Shown: piece by piece, positions 16,733-26,103 of the stretch
Position numbering within the stretch: the stretch's first letter is position 1
Layout of the letters: each line of letters begins with the position of its first letter
Origin: an uncultured Victivallales bacterium
GTDB lineage: Bacteria; Verrucomicrobiota; Lentisphaeria; Victivallales; UBA1829
Assembly (NCBI GenBank): GCA_934661375.1
Contig: CAKUJH010000012.1
Coordinates: 1 to 64,000 of the forward strand
Direction: 5' to 3'
Length of the DNA: 64,000 bases
Made by a program: the position numbers and the translations under genes
Notes under the pieces: generated by a model
What the model saw: the letters and a program-made list of their open reading frames with translations, nothing else
The model's database searches: none
Told to the model about the DNA's origin: nothing

Positions 16733-17247
16733 TGAATCTGAAAATGACTTTGCGCCGTTCCTGGGGGCGGCTTTACCATAAGATGGTACGGGAAAAGGCC
16801 ACGCCGGAGTATATTGCCCGCGGCTGGGCGATCGGGATGTTTTACGGTTGTCTGGCTCCGTTCGGAACGCAGCTGATCCTGTCGATTCCGACTTCCTTTC
16901 TGCTGAAAGGCAGCAAGATCGGCGCGACCTTCGGAACACTGCTGACCAATCATTTCACTGTGTTTGTGATTTATCCGGCGCAGTGTTATGTCGGCAACCG
17001 GCTGATGGGCGGCTCCCTCACGTATGATGCGGTCAGCTCCGCCATGGGAGATGTTGTCCGGGAGGAAAGCTGGGAAGCACTCATGCAGATTGGCGGGGAA
17101 CTGATTGCCGCATTTTTCATCGGCGGTGCCGTGCTGACTGCAATCATGACGCCGATTACGTATTATGCCGTGCTGGCGCTGGTCCGCCGTTACCGCAGAC
17201 TACAGGAGCTGAAAAAGCAGAAAAAACAGAAGAAGCAGACCGTTTGA
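16729..17247 (+). CDS. DUF2062 membrane protein
   Basis: A 172-residue membrane protein with the DUF2062 signature: RGWAIGMFYGCLAPFGTQL, IPTSFLLKGSKIGA, then TLLTNHFTVFVIYPAQC, and a further hydrophobic segment near 130-155 before a Lys-rich tail. The function of the family is unknown; relatives are often found with glycosyltransferase or cell-envelope genes. The ATG at 16729 overlaps the stop of the Na/Pi gene and has AGGAG nine bases upstream; a second ATG follows directly. The permease gene follows after 39 bases. Confidence 0.8.
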   Translation: MMNLKMTLRRSWGRLYHKMVREKATPEYIARGWAIGMFYGCLAPFGTQLILSIPTSFLLKGSKIGATFGTLLTNHFTVFVIYPAQCYVGNRLMGGSLTYDAVSSAMGDVVREESWEALMQIGGELIAAFFIGGAVLTAIMTPITYYAVLALVRRYRRLQELKKQKKQKKQTV

Positions 17248-17286
17248 ACTGTCTGCTGAAGATTTACCGCGCAAGGAGATACTGTG

Positions 17287-19146
17287 ATGAAAACAACGCG
17301 ACTGAATAAAACGCTCGGACTGGCTGATGTGTTCAGCATTTCCGCCGGAGCCATGATCAGTTCCGGCATCTTCATTCTGCCGGGGCTTGCCTTTGCCAAG
17401 ATCGGACCGGCAGTGTTTCTGGCTTACGCACTGGCGGGGCTGTGTGCCCTGATCGGGACTCTGGCGACCATTGAGCTGGCGACTGCCATGCCGCTGGCAG
17501 GCGGTATTTATTTTTATACCGGACGCAGCATGGGACCGCTGGCGGGGACGGTGTCCGGACTGCTCAACTGGAGCGCAATTGCTTTGAAAAGCTCCTTTGC
17601 GATTTTCGGCATGTCGGAAGTGATTTATCAGTTTTTCGGCATTGACCCGGTCTGCTGCGGCGTGGTGCTGACTCTGCTGTTCCTGCTGGTGAATCTGATC
17701 GGAACGAAGGAAGCCGCCGCAGCGCAGATTGTCATGGTGATTCTGCTGTTTGCCGCGATGGGCGCATATATTGCATTGGGTTTTCCTGAATTGAAACCTT
17801 CCCGTTTTTCGCCGTTTTTTGCCGGCGGGAAAGGGGTGAGTTCCCTGTTCGCTGAAGCGGCGTTTGTGTTTGTTTCTTTCGGCGGACTGCTGGACGTTGC
17901 CAGTGTTTCGGAGGAAGTCAAGAATCCGCGGCGGAATCTGCCGCTGGGCATGATCGGCGCGATTATTGCCGTGGCGGTTGCCTATATCCTGACGCTGATT
18001 GTAACGGTCGGCGTGATGGAACCGGACAAGCTGGCGGGTTCGCTGACTCCGCTGGCGGACGCCGCAAAAAAGTATTACGGCACTGCCGGATTTTCGGTGA
18101 TTACTTTCGGCGCGATGATGGCTTTTGTTACCACTGCCAATGCCGGTGTCATGGCGGCGGCGCGTTTCCCGTATGCCATGGGACGCGACCAGCTGATTCC
18201 GTCGTTTTTCAGCCGGGTGTACGGCAAACGCAAGATGCCGCTGCCCGCCCTGTTCATTACGGGAGCGGTGATGGTCTGCGCGCAGCTGCTGCCGCTGGAA
18301 CACTTGGTTTCCGTCGCCTCCACTGTCATCATGCTGTCATTCATCCTGACCAACGGTGCAGTCATCATTCTGCGGGAAAGCAGCATCCATAATTACCGTC
18401 CCAGCTTCCGTGTTCCGTTCTATCCGTGGACGCCGATTCTCTGCATGATTCTGTTCGGACTGCTCATCATGGAACTGGGGATGGGTGCGGTGAAGATTTC
18501 CCTGCTGATCACCGCGGCGGGCATTGTGCTGTATTTTCTGTTCGGACGCAAAGTGAATCAGGAATATGCCCTGCTGCACCTGATCCGGCGTATCACCCGC
18601 AAACGTATGCCCTTGCACGGACTGGAAGGCGAACTGCGCGAAATTGTCCGGCACCGCGATGAAATTGTGGCGGATGATTTTGACCATGTGGTGGAAAAGG
18701 CGCGGGAGGTGATCCTGGACAAGCATTGCACCTTTGCCTCGCTGGCGGCGGACATCTGTTCTCCGGAGCATTCCGGGGCGGGCGGTGCTTTGGCGGATCT
18801 GCTGATCCGGCGGGAAAATACTTCCAGCACGGTTCTTACTCCGGCGGTGGCGATTCCGCATCTGACCGTGGAAGGAGAAAAAACATTTGAACTGATCATT
18901 GTCCGCAATCAGCAGGGAGTGAAATTCAATTCCCATGCGCCGAATGTCCGGGCGGTCTTTTTCCTGTTCGGCACGGCGGACCTGCGGAATCTGCATCTGA
19001 AATCACTGGCAGCCATTGCCCAGATCATCCAGAGTCCGAGTTTCGAAGCCCGCTGGGATAAAGCGGATACTCCGGAAAAAATCCGGGATATGCTCCTGCT
19101 GTCCCGCCGGAAACGGAGCCTGCCGCCGGAAAAAGACAATCATTGA
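17287..19146 (+). CDS. APC-type amino-acid permease fused to a PTS EIIA (type 2) domain
   Basis: A 619-residue fusion. Residues about 10-425 are an APC-superfamily permease with about twelve membrane segments (SISAGAMISSGIFILPGLA at the first helix, the typical Gly-rich unwound motif; AAARFPYAMGRDQLIP between later helices). From about 455 to 605 follows an EIIA domain of the fructose/mannitol class, with its phospho-acceptor site in the AIPHLTV segment (about His525). Amino-acid uptake may therefore be tuned by PTS phosphorylation. The start could also be the GTG at 17284; GGAG suits either. A terminator follows at 19175. A free-standing EIIA of the same class lies at 56097. Confidence 0.85.
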   Translation: MKTTRLNKTLGLADVFSISAGAMISSGIFILPGLAFAKIGPAVFLAYALAGLCALIGTLATIELATAMPLAGGIYFYTGRSMGPLAGTVSGLLNWSAIALKSSFAIFGMSEVIYQFFGIDPVCCGVVLTLLFLLVNLIGTKEAAAAQIVMVILLFAAMGAYIALGFPELKPSRFSPFFAGGKGVSSLFAEAAFVFVSFGGLLDVASVSEEVKNPRRNLPLGMIGAIIAVAVAYILTLIVTVGVMEPDKLAGSLTPLADAAKKYYGTAGFSVITFGAMMAFVTTANAGVMAAARFPYAMGRDQLIPSFFSRVYGKRKMPLPALFITGAVMVCAQLLPLEHLVSVASTVIMLSFILTNGAVIILRESSIHNYRPSFRVPFYPWTPILCMILFGLLIMELGMGAVKISLLITAAGIVLYFLFGRKVNQEYALLHLIRRITRKRMPLHGLEGELREIVRHRDEIVADDFDHVVEKAREVILDKHCTFASLAADICSPEHSGAGGALADLLIRRENTSSTVLTPAVAIPHLTVEGEKTFELIIVRNQQGVKFNSHAPNVRAVFFLFGTADLRNLHLKSLAAIAQIIQSPSFEARWDKADTPEKIRDMLLLSRRKRSLPPEKDNH

Positions 19147-19174
19147 GCGGTGCCGGACCGGCGCACAAAAAAAC

Positions 19175-19210
19175 GGAAGCGGACAAACTGCTGTTCTGCT
19201 TCCATTTTTT
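19175..19210 (+). terminator. intrinsic terminator after the permease gene
   Basis: GGAAGC at 19175-19180 pairs with GCTTCC at 19198-19203, with further inner pairing including G-U, followed by ATTTTTT. Confidence 0.65.
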
Positions 19211-19277
19211 ATGTGAAAAACATGCTATATGCTTTTATAATAAAATATTTTAATTTCAAAAATATATCTTTTCCGGC

Positions 19278-19306
19278 TTGACTTTGAACTCATTTGCGTG
19301 TATAGT
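19278..19306 (+). promoter_or_regulatory. sigma70-type promoter of the V-ATPase operon
   Basis: TTGACT at 19278-19283 and TATAGT at 19301-19306 with a 17-base spacer, 47 bases upstream of the first operon gene. The AT-rich segment 19210-19270 may act as an UP-type element. Confidence 0.65.
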
Positions 19307-19353
19307 AAATGCGGTATTATCGAAAATGAACTTAAAATGCAGGAGATGAAACC

Positions 19354-19959
19354 ATGGCAGAAGATGTTCAGGGATTACTGGAAAAAATCCATTCCGACGG
19401 AATAGCCAAAGCGCAGCAGGAGAAAGAAGCGATCATAGCCGCGGCGAAAAAAGAAGCGGCGGGAATCGTGGCGTCAGCCAAAGCTCAGGCGGAAGAATTC
19501 ACATGCAAAGCGCAAGCGGATGCCGAGGCGGAACAGGTCAAATCCGCGGCAGCCATCAAGCAGGCGGCACGGGATGCGGTCATTGCTCTGAAAGCCGATC
19601 TTCTGACGCGTCTGAACGCCGTTGCCCGTGCCTGCATCGGGGAAGCCATGACGCCGGAAGTCATGAAACAGATCATTCTGGAAATGGCGAAAAACTACGG
19701 CGGCAATGCCGGTGCCGGGGCGAAACTGGAGATTCTGCTGCCGAAGAAAGAACAGGATCAGGCGGAAACTTATCTGAAAAGCCAGCTGCTGGCAGCCCTC
19801 AAGGAACAGCCGGAAATTCATCTGACCAGCGACTTCAATTCCGGATTGCAGATTTCCTTCCGGGACAGCGATGTATATTTTGATTTCAGCGACGATGCGC
19901 TGGCGGAAGTGCTCTGCCGTTTCGTCGGCACCAAACTTGCAGCCGTCATCAAAGGATAA
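19354..19959 (+). CDS. atpE: V-type ATPase subunit E
   Basis: A 201-residue peripheral-stalk subunit. The N-terminal half (about 1-90) is a long Ala/Glu/Lys-rich helix (GIAKAQQEKEAIIAAAKKEA) that pairs in the stalk, followed by a compact C-terminal domain ending in VGTKLAAVIKG. Length and layout fit bacterial V-type subunit E. AGGAG precedes the ATG. It opens a seven-gene operon E-DUF2764-A-B-D-I-K, which encodes a rotary ATPase in the cytoplasmic membrane. Confidence 0.85.
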   Translation: MAEDVQGLLEKIHSDGIAKAQQEKEAIIAAAKKEAAGIVASAKAQAEEFTCKAQADAEAEQVKSAAAIKQAARDAVIALKADLLTRLNAVARACIGEAMTPEVMKQIILEMAKNYGGNAGAGAKLEILLPKKEQDQAETYLKSQLLAALKEQPEIHLTSDFNSGLQISFRDSDVYFDFSDDALAEVLCRFVGTKLAAVIKG

Positions 19960-19985
19960 AACCGGATCGGGAAAGCCAGGTGTTT

Positions 19986-20546
19986 ATGGAAAAACAGTAT
20001 TATGCGCTGAAAGCCTCGCTGCCGATGCTGCTGTTTGATGAAATGCCGCCGTTGAGTTCTGCGGCGTTTCTGGGATATTGCGAAGCGTATCTGTCTCCGG
20101 CGAAACAGACATTTCTGAAGGAGCTGACTCTGGCGCCGCGTTCAGTTCCCGCGGACAGCAATGCGCAGGTCATGCGGAAATACACCGCCTGGGAAATCTG
20201 TCTGCGGAATACGCTGGCGCGTCTGCGGGCGGCAAAACTGTCGGTCGATCCCGAACCCTATGTGGTGAAATTTGCGGATTACGAGACGACTGCCGCGTCT
20301 GCGGCGCAGAGTGTATTTTCCATGAATGCGGATCCGCTGGAAAAGGAAAAAGCACTGGACCGGGCACGATGGGATTTTCTGGAAAGCATGGAATGGAACC
20401 ATGCCTTTGATTTCGATGCATTGTGTATTTACCGCAGCAAACTGCTGATTCTGGAAAAATGGGCGGCGCGCCGCAAAGGCAACGCTGCAGAAATTCTGGA
20501 TGAGGCGGCAGCCCGTTCCGAACAGAAAACTGAAAAAACAGAATAA
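19986..20546 (+). CDS. DUF2764 protein, probable V-ATPase subunit C-like component
   Basis: A 186-residue soluble helical protein beginning MEKQYYALKASLPMLLFDE. Proteins of this DUF2764 type sit at this position, between subunits E and A, in V-ATPase operons of Bacteroidota and Chlamydiota; they are thought to take the place of subunit C, the link between central stalk and membrane ring. The function is inferred from position. I chose the ATG at 19986; a GTG two codons upstream is in frame. The C-terminus is charged (EQKTEKTE). About 28 bases separate it from the subunit A start region. Confidence 0.75.
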   Translation: MEKQYYALKASLPMLLFDEMPPLSSAAFLGYCEAYLSPAKQTFLKELTLAPRSVPADSNAQVMRKYTAWEICLRNTLARLRAAKLSVDPEPYVVKFADYETTAASAAQSVFSMNADPLEKEKALDRARWDFLESMEWNHAFDFDALCIYRSKLLILEKWAARRKGNAAEILDEAAARSEQKTEKTE

Positions 20547-20574
20547 CATAGATTAAACAGGAGTGATGAATCTC

Positions 20575-22311
20575 ATGCCGGACATCAAAAAAGGACGTAT
20601 TGCCGGAGTCAACGGCAATATGCTGACGGTCGAATTTGAGACATCCGTGACCCAGAACGAAGTGGCGTATGCCATTCTGGGGGATCTGCGGCTCAAATCC
20701 GAAGTCATCCGGGTGCGCGGACAGCGCGCCGACCTTCAGGTTTTTGAAAGCACCGATGGATTGAAAGTCGGTGATACGGTGGAATTTACAGACGATCTGC
20801 TGTGCGCGGAACTGGGACCCGGTCTGCTGAAAAAAGTGTATGACGGATTACAGAACCCGCTGAACCGTCTGGCGGAAAAATCCGGTTTCTTTCTTCAGCG
20901 CGGCGTATATCTTGATCCGCTGGACAGTGAAACGGAATGGGATTTCACCCCGATTGCCAAACCGGGCGATGTGCTGTTCGCCGGCGACCGGATCGGTTCC
21001 GTTCCCGAAGGAATTTTCACCCATTACATCATGCTGCCGTTCGCATTTCTGGGCGGCTGGAAAGTGATTTCGGTTGCGCCAGCCGGGAAATACCGGATTC
21101 ACGACACGATGGCGAAAGTGGTCAATGACCGCGGCGAAGAACGCACGGTCACCATGGTTCAGAAATGGCCGGTCAAAGCACCGGTAACCTGTTACAAGGA
21201 AAAACTTCTGCCGGAAAACACGCTCATCACCCAGCAGCGGATCATTGATACCTTCTTCCCGGTGGCGCAGGGCGGCACGTTCTGTACACCCGGACCGTTC
21301 GGTGCGGGCAAGACCGTGCTTCAGCACGCGATCAGCCAGCATGCGGAAGCCGATGTGGTGATTATCGCGGCATGCGGTGAACGCGCCGGCGAAGTCGTGG
21401 AGATCCTGCGCGAGTTTCCGCATTTGACCGACCCCCGGACCGGCAAGAGCCTGATGGACCGTTCGGTCATCATCTGCAATACCAGTTCGATGCCGGTGGC
21501 TGCCCGTGAAGCCTCGGTTTACACGGCGGTTACCCTTGCCGAATATTACCGGCAGATGGGCTTGAACGTTCTGCTGCTGGCGGACTCCACTTCCCGCTGG
21601 GCACAGGCTCTGCGGGAAATGTCCGGCCGTCTGGAGGAAATCCCCGGTGAAGAATCGTTCCCCGCGTATCTTGAATCCCGAATTGCCGGCTTTTATGAAC
21701 GGGCGGGGCTGGTCCGGCTCAACGACGGTTCCATCGGCTCCATCACCATCGGCGGTTCCGTGAGTCCCGCCGGAGGCAACTTTGAAGAACCGGTTACGCA
21801 GGCAACCCTGAAAGTGGTGGGTGCGTTTCTCGGACTTTCCCGTGAACGTTCCTCGGCGCGTCGTTTCCCCGCCATTCACCCGCTGGACAGCTGGAGCAAA
21901 TACCGGAGCATCGTGGACGAATCCAAACTGCAGACCGCTCGTGAAACTCTCCGCCGCGGTTCAGAAGTCAACCAGATGATGAAAGTTGTCGGTGAAGAAG
22001 GGACAACCACCGAAGATTTCGTGGTTTATCTCAAGAGCGAGTTTCTGGATTTCGTTTATCTTCAGCAGAATACTTTTGATGAAGTGGACGGAGCCACCAG
22101 CCGGGAACGGCAGGTCTACATGTTTGATCAGGTGATTGACGTTCTGCGGACACCGTTCAAATTTGCGGACAAGGACAGTGCGCGCCGTTATTTCCTGGAA
22201 TTGCGTCTGAGCTTCACCAACCTGAACTACGCGCCGTTCCGAAGCGAAAAATTCAACGAGCTGGAACAGCAGGTGAAAGCGAAAATCAGCGAAAGGGCCG
22301 AAAATGCGTAA
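20575..22311 (+). CDS. atpA: V-type ATPase catalytic subunit A
   Basis: The catalytic, ATP-hydrolysing subunit of the V1 head, 578 residues from the ATG giving MPDIKKGRI. It has the N-terminal barrel (GRIAGVNGNMLTVEFE), the Walker A loop GPFGAGKTV, the bulge region typical of A subunits, Walker B LLLADSTSRWAQALREM and the SGRLEEIPGEE segment. An AGGAGTGAT sequence upstream allows starts at 20563 (GTG), 20566 or 20575; I prefer 20575 by spacing. It overlaps the subunit B gene by eight bases. Confidence 0.95.
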   Translation: MPDIKKGRIAGVNGNMLTVEFETSVTQNEVAYAILGDLRLKSEVIRVRGQRADLQVFESTDGLKVGDTVEFTDDLLCAELGPGLLKKVYDGLQNPLNRLAEKSGFFLQRGVYLDPLDSETEWDFTPIAKPGDVLFAGDRIGSVPEGIFTHYIMLPFAFLGGWKVISVAPAGKYRIHDTMAKVVNDRGEERTVTMVQKWPVKAPVTCYKEKLLPENTLITQQRIIDTFFPVAQGGTFCTPGPFGAGKTVLQHAISQHAEADVVIIAACGERAGEVVEILREFPHLTDPRTGKSLMDRSVIICNTSSMPVAAREASVYTAVTLAEYYRQMGLNVLLLADSTSRWAQALREMSGRLEEIPGEESFPAYLESRIAGFYERAGLVRLNDGSIGSITIGGSVSPAGGNFEEPVTQATLKVVGAFLGLSRERSSARRFPAIHPLDSWSKYRSIVDESKLQTARETLRRGSEVNQMMKVVGEEGTTTEDFVVYLKSEFLDFVYLQQNTFDEVDGATSRERQVYMFDQVIDVLRTPFKFADKDSARRYFLELRLSFTNLNYAPFRSEKFNELEQQVKAKISERAENA

Positions 22312-23605
22312 GGTTTATCATAAAATCATTCAGATCGCCGGCAACGTGATCACGGTCGAAGCCGATAATGTCGGCAACAATGAACTGGCGGAAGTTACCA
22401 CCTCGCGCGGTTCTTCGCTGGCGCAGGTGATCCGGCTGCAGGATAACAAAGTCTATCTGCAGGTTTTTGCCGGATCGCGCGGCATCAGCACGGGCGACGA
22501 AGTGCGGTTCCTCGGACATCCCATGCAGGTATCCGCTTCGGATGATCTGCTTGGACGCACCTTCACCGGTTCCGGACGCCCCCGCGATTCGCGTCCGCCG
22601 ATCGAGGAGGATCTGATTCCGATCGGCGGTCCGTCGGTGAATCCCTCCAAGCGCGTGATTCCGCGCAAGATGATCCGTACCGGTATTCCGATGATCGACG
22701 TGTTCAACACGCTGGTCGAATCCCAGAAGCTGCCGATTTTCTCCGTGGCGGGCGAACCGTACAACGAACTGCTGGCGCGTATTGCCATGCAGGCGGAAGT
22801 CGATGTGATCATCCTCGGCGGCATGGGGTTGAAATATGATGACTATCTGAAATTCCGCAACACGCTGGATGAACACGGCGCACTGTCGCGTTCCGTGCTG
22901 TTCGTGCATACGGCGGCAGATCCGATCGTGGAATGTATGCTGGTTCCGGATATGTGCCTGGCGGTGGCGGAACAGTATGCGCTGCGCGACAAACGCGTTC
23001 TGGTGCTGCTGACCGATATGACCAACTTCGCCGACGCGCTGAAGGAAATTTCCATTACGATGGACCAGATCCCTTCCAACCGCGGTTATCCCGGCGACCT
23101 TTACAGCCAGCTTGCCGCCCGTTATGAAAAAGCGGTCGACTTCGACGGCGCGGGTTCCATCACCATTCTTGCCGTCACCACCATGCCCGGCGATGACGTG
23201 ACGCACCCCGTGCCGGACAACACCGGGTACATCACCGAAGGTCAGTTCTATCTGCGCAACGGACACATTGAACCGTTCGGTTCGCTGAGCCGTCTGAAAC
23301 AGCAGGTGAACGGCAAAACCCGCGGCGACCACCGGGTCATCATGGATACCATGATCCGTTTCTATGCGGATTACAAGGAAACGCTGGAAAAACAGTCGAT
23401 GGGATTCCAGATGAGTTCGTGGGACCGGAAACTGCTGAAATACGGCAGGCGGTTTGAGACGGAAATGATGGATCTGTCCGCGAACATTCCTCTGGAATCC
23501 GCGCTGGATCTGGGCTGGAAAATTCTGGCGGACTGCTTCGATCCGACCGAAACCGGCATCAAAACCGATCTCATCAACGAATACTGGCCGAAACAGGCTC
23601 AATGA
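22304..23605 (+). CDS. atpB: V-type ATPase subunit B
   Basis: The non-catalytic nucleotide-binding subunit alternating with A in the V1 head, 433 residues. It shows the N-terminal barrel (VYHKIIQIAGNVITVEADN), no canonical Walker A but the degenerate PIFSVAGEPYNELLARI as expected for B, and LVLLTDMTNFADALKEI with SNRGYPGDLYSQLAARYE, both diagnostic. Length is slightly short but complete. It begins inside the end of the A gene (eight-base overlap), which favours matched expression of A and B. Confidence 0.95.
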   Translation: MRKVYHKIIQIAGNVITVEADNVGNNELAEVTTSRGSSLAQVIRLQDNKVYLQVFAGSRGISTGDEVRFLGHPMQVSASDDLLGRTFTGSGRPRDSRPPIEEDLIPIGGPSVNPSKRVIPRKMIRTGIPMIDVFNTLVESQKLPIFSVAGEPYNELLARIAMQAEVDVIILGGMGLKYDDYLKFRNTLDEHGALSRSVLFVHTAADPIVECMLVPDMCLAVAEQYALRDKRVLVLLTDMTNFADALKEISITMDQIPSNRGYPGDLYSQLAARYEKAVDFDGAGSITILAVTTMPGDDVTHPVPDNTGYITEGQFYLRNGHIEPFGSLSRLKQQVNGKTRGDHRVIMDTMIRFYADYKETLEKQSMGFQMSSWDRKLLKYGRRFETEMMDLSANIPLESALDLGWKILADCFDPTETGIKTDLINEYWPKQAQ

Positions 23606-23622
23606 GCTGACGGAGGCGGAGT

Positions 23623-24231
23623 ATGGCGAAAGTCAAATTAACCAAAACAGCGCAGAAGAAAGAGCGGGACAATCTCAAGCAGTACCTGCGTTTTCTTCCG
23701 ACGCTCCAGCTGAAAAAGCAGCAGCTCCAGATGGAGATGCGGCAATGTCAGGAGCGGATCGAAAGAAACGAACGGCACGAAGCGGAAACCAAATCCCGGC
23801 TTGCCTCCTGGCTGTCCCTGTTCGGTTCGCAGACGGAGGCTTTCCGCGCCGCCGAACTGGTGAAAGTGGAACGGGTGGAGACCGATACGCTCAATATTGC
23901 CGGCGTGGATGTGCCGCGTTTTCAGAAAGTTATTTTCCGCAACCTGCCGTGCGACCTGTTCGGGGAAGACCTCTGGCTCGACGATGCCGCGGCGGTTCTC
24001 CGCAAAATCATTGAACTGCGGATTGAACGGGACATCATCCGGAAACAGTATGATCTGATTCAGCAGGAACTGCGGGTCACCACACAGCGGGTCAATCTGT
24101 TTGAAAAAGTCAAGATCCCGGAATGCCGCGAGAACATCCGGCGGATCGGAATCTATCTCGGCGACATGGACACCAGCGCAGTCGTGCGGTCCAAGATCGC
24201 CAAGAGCAAACTGCAGGAGTCTGTGGCATGA
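23623..24231 (+). CDS. atpD: V-type ATPase subunit D
   Basis: The central rotor shaft, 202 residues, predicted as two long helices: MAKVKLTKTAQKKERDNLKQ at the N-terminus and ELRVTTQRVNLFEKVKIPEC near the C-terminus, the latter being the family signature. GGAGG precedes the ATG. The stop overlaps the start of subunit I (ATGA). No separate subunit F is visible in the operon, as in related bacterial V-ATPases. Confidence 0.92.
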   Translation: MAKVKLTKTAQKKERDNLKQYLRFLPTLQLKKQQLQMEMRQCQERIERNERHEAETKSRLASWLSLFGSQTEAFRAAELVKVERVETDTLNIAGVDVPRFQKVIFRNLPCDLFGEDLWLDDAAAVLRKIIELRIERDIIRKQYDLIQQELRVTTQRVNLFEKVKIPECRENIRRIGIYLGDMDTSAVVRSKIAKSKLQESVA

Positions 24232-26063
24232 TCGTAAAAATGAAAAGAATTACGCTTCTGTGTCTGGAGAATGAACGGGCTGCCGCCCTGGAAAAACTCC
24301 GGGACCTGGGGATCGTGCATGTCGACCGGGAAAAACGCGTGGAATCGGAAAGTGTTTCCGTTCTGGAACAGTCGCTGACCGAACTTACGAAAGTATACAA
24401 TGCTCTTTCCGGCTGCCGCAATGTGCCGCAGAAAAGTACTCCGCTTTCCGGGCGCAGTGTCCTGAAACAGGCTTCGGAACTGCTGGCGCTTCAGGCGTCA
24501 CTGGAAAAGGAACGCGAAAACCTGAAACGGGAAATAGATGTTCTGCTTCCGTGGGGCGATTTCCAGCCGGGACTGGTCTCCCTGCTGGCGGAAAACGGCG
24601 TGTCTGTTCTGTTCTGCATGACGTACAAGGATGAATACGACCAGCTGGAAATTCCGGAAAACATGACGAAAGTTCTGGTGAATGCCATTCGCAATGAACG
24701 GTATTTTCTGCTGATTTCGCAGGAGAAACCGGATGCTGCACAGTATCCGGCAGTATCTCTGCCGGCGGCATCGCTGACGGAACTCCGCGAGAAACTGTCT
24801 TCCGTTGGAGACCGTCTGGCGGAGATTGCGGGAAAGCTGACCGCACTGGCGGCGCATCTGGGCGAACTGAAAGAATATTTCGACGAACTGAACGCGGAAT
24901 ATGAATTTGTGTCCAACCGCGACGGCATGGATTCGGACGGTGCGATTGCGTACTTGTCCGGCTACATCCCGGCGGATTGTCTGGAAAAACTGACCGCCGC
25001 CGCGCATGAAAACGGCTGGGGGCTGACCGCCGACGATCCGGATGCGGCGGATCTCCGGGTTCCGACCTGCATCCGGAAACCGGGCTGGCTCAAAATCATA
25101 GATCCTCTGTTTGATTTCATCGGGATCACGCCCGGCTACCGCGAAAACGACGTGTCGCTGTTTTTCCTGATAGCATTTCCGGTCTTTTTCGGAATGCTGA
25201 TCGGGGATGCGGCGTATGGTGCGCTGTTCATTGTAACGGCGCTGCTGTGCAAATATCTGCTGCGGAAGAAACCGGCGGCGCGGATGCCGTTGAATCTGCT
25301 GATTCTGCTGTCCTCGTTTTCCGTGATCTGGGGATTGCTGACCGGATCCTGTCTGGGATTGCCGCGGGAAGTTCTGCCGCGTTTTCTGCAGGGTCTGGAT
25401 TTTCTGGCGGACCCGGCGAAAAGTCCGGCGGCGTCGGCACTGGCGGATAAACTGGGAATTGACCCGTCGGAAATGTCGGACAAATTTATCCAGTGGTTCT
25501 GTTTTCTGCTGGCTGCGCTGCATCTTTCCGCGGCGCGTCTGTTCAAGTATCTGACTGATTTCCGGAACTGGCGCAGTCTTGGAAATATCGGCTGGGCATG
25601 TCTGATCTGGGGCAACTTCTTCACGGCAGTGAACCTGATCGTGTTTCCCGGAACGTTTCCGAAATGGACGGGCATCTGTCTGTACGGAATCGGTCTGCTG
25701 CTGATTGTGGTTACGATTACCGGCGAAGCCGCGCTGAACCTGCCGTTCTCGGTGGTCGGCAGCTTCGTGGATGTGCTGTCCTATATCCGGCTGTTTGCTG
25801 TGGGATTGTCCGGCGTGTACGTGGCGTCCTGTTTCAACAGCATGGGCATGATGGTGCTGGATTCCATGCCGAAAAGTCTGTTCGTCATTGGACTGATCGG
25901 TCTGATTCTGGTTGCCATGGCGGGGCATATACTGGACATCATCCTTGGTTTCATGGGGGTGCTGGTCCATGCCATCCGTCTGAATACGCTGGAATTTTCC
26001 AATCACATAGAAATGCAGTGGACGGGCATTCCGTACCGTCCGTTTGCGAAGAAAAACAAATAA
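24228..26063 (+). CDS. atpI: V-type ATPase subunit I (subunit a equivalent)
   Basis: The membrane stator subunit that provides the two ion half-channels, 611 residues from the ATG overlapping the atpD stop. The first 310 or so residues are cytosolic with coiled-coil parts; from about 320 come seven to eight membrane segments, including FGMLIGDAAYGALF and the late VDVLSYIRLFAVGLSG helix, which contains the conserved arginine needed for ion passage, and ending near LNTLEFSNHIEMQW. Length is at the short end for the family, as usual in bacteria. Confidence 0.93.
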   Translation: MIVKMKRITLLCLENERAAALEKLRDLGIVHVDREKRVESESVSVLEQSLTELTKVYNALSGCRNVPQKSTPLSGRSVLKQASELLALQASLEKERENLKREIDVLLPWGDFQPGLVSLLAENGVSVLFCMTYKDEYDQLEIPENMTKVLVNAIRNERYFLLISQEKPDAAQYPAVSLPAASLTELREKLSSVGDRLAEIAGKLTALAAHLGELKEYFDELNAEYEFVSNRDGMDSDGAIAYLSGYIPADCLEKLTAAAHENGWGLTADDPDAADLRVPTCIRKPGWLKIIDPLFDFIGITPGYRENDVSLFFLIAFPVFFGMLIGDAAYGALFIVTALLCKYLLRKKPAARMPLNLLILLSSFSVIWGLLTGSCLGLPREVLPRFLQGLDFLADPAKSPAASALADKLGIDPSEMSDKFIQWFCFLLAALHLSAARLFKYLTDFRNWRSLGNIGWACLIWGNFFTAVNLIVFPGTFPKWTGICLYGIGLLLIVVTITGEAALNLPFSVVGSFVDVLSYIRLFAVGLSGVYVASCFNSMGMMVLDSMPKSLFVIGLIGLILVAMAGHILDIILGFMGVLVHAIRLNTLEFSNHIEMQWTGIPYRPFAKKNK

Positions 26064-26103
26064 CGTCAACTGAACGAAAACATAACAGAAGGAGAAAAGA
26101 AAA

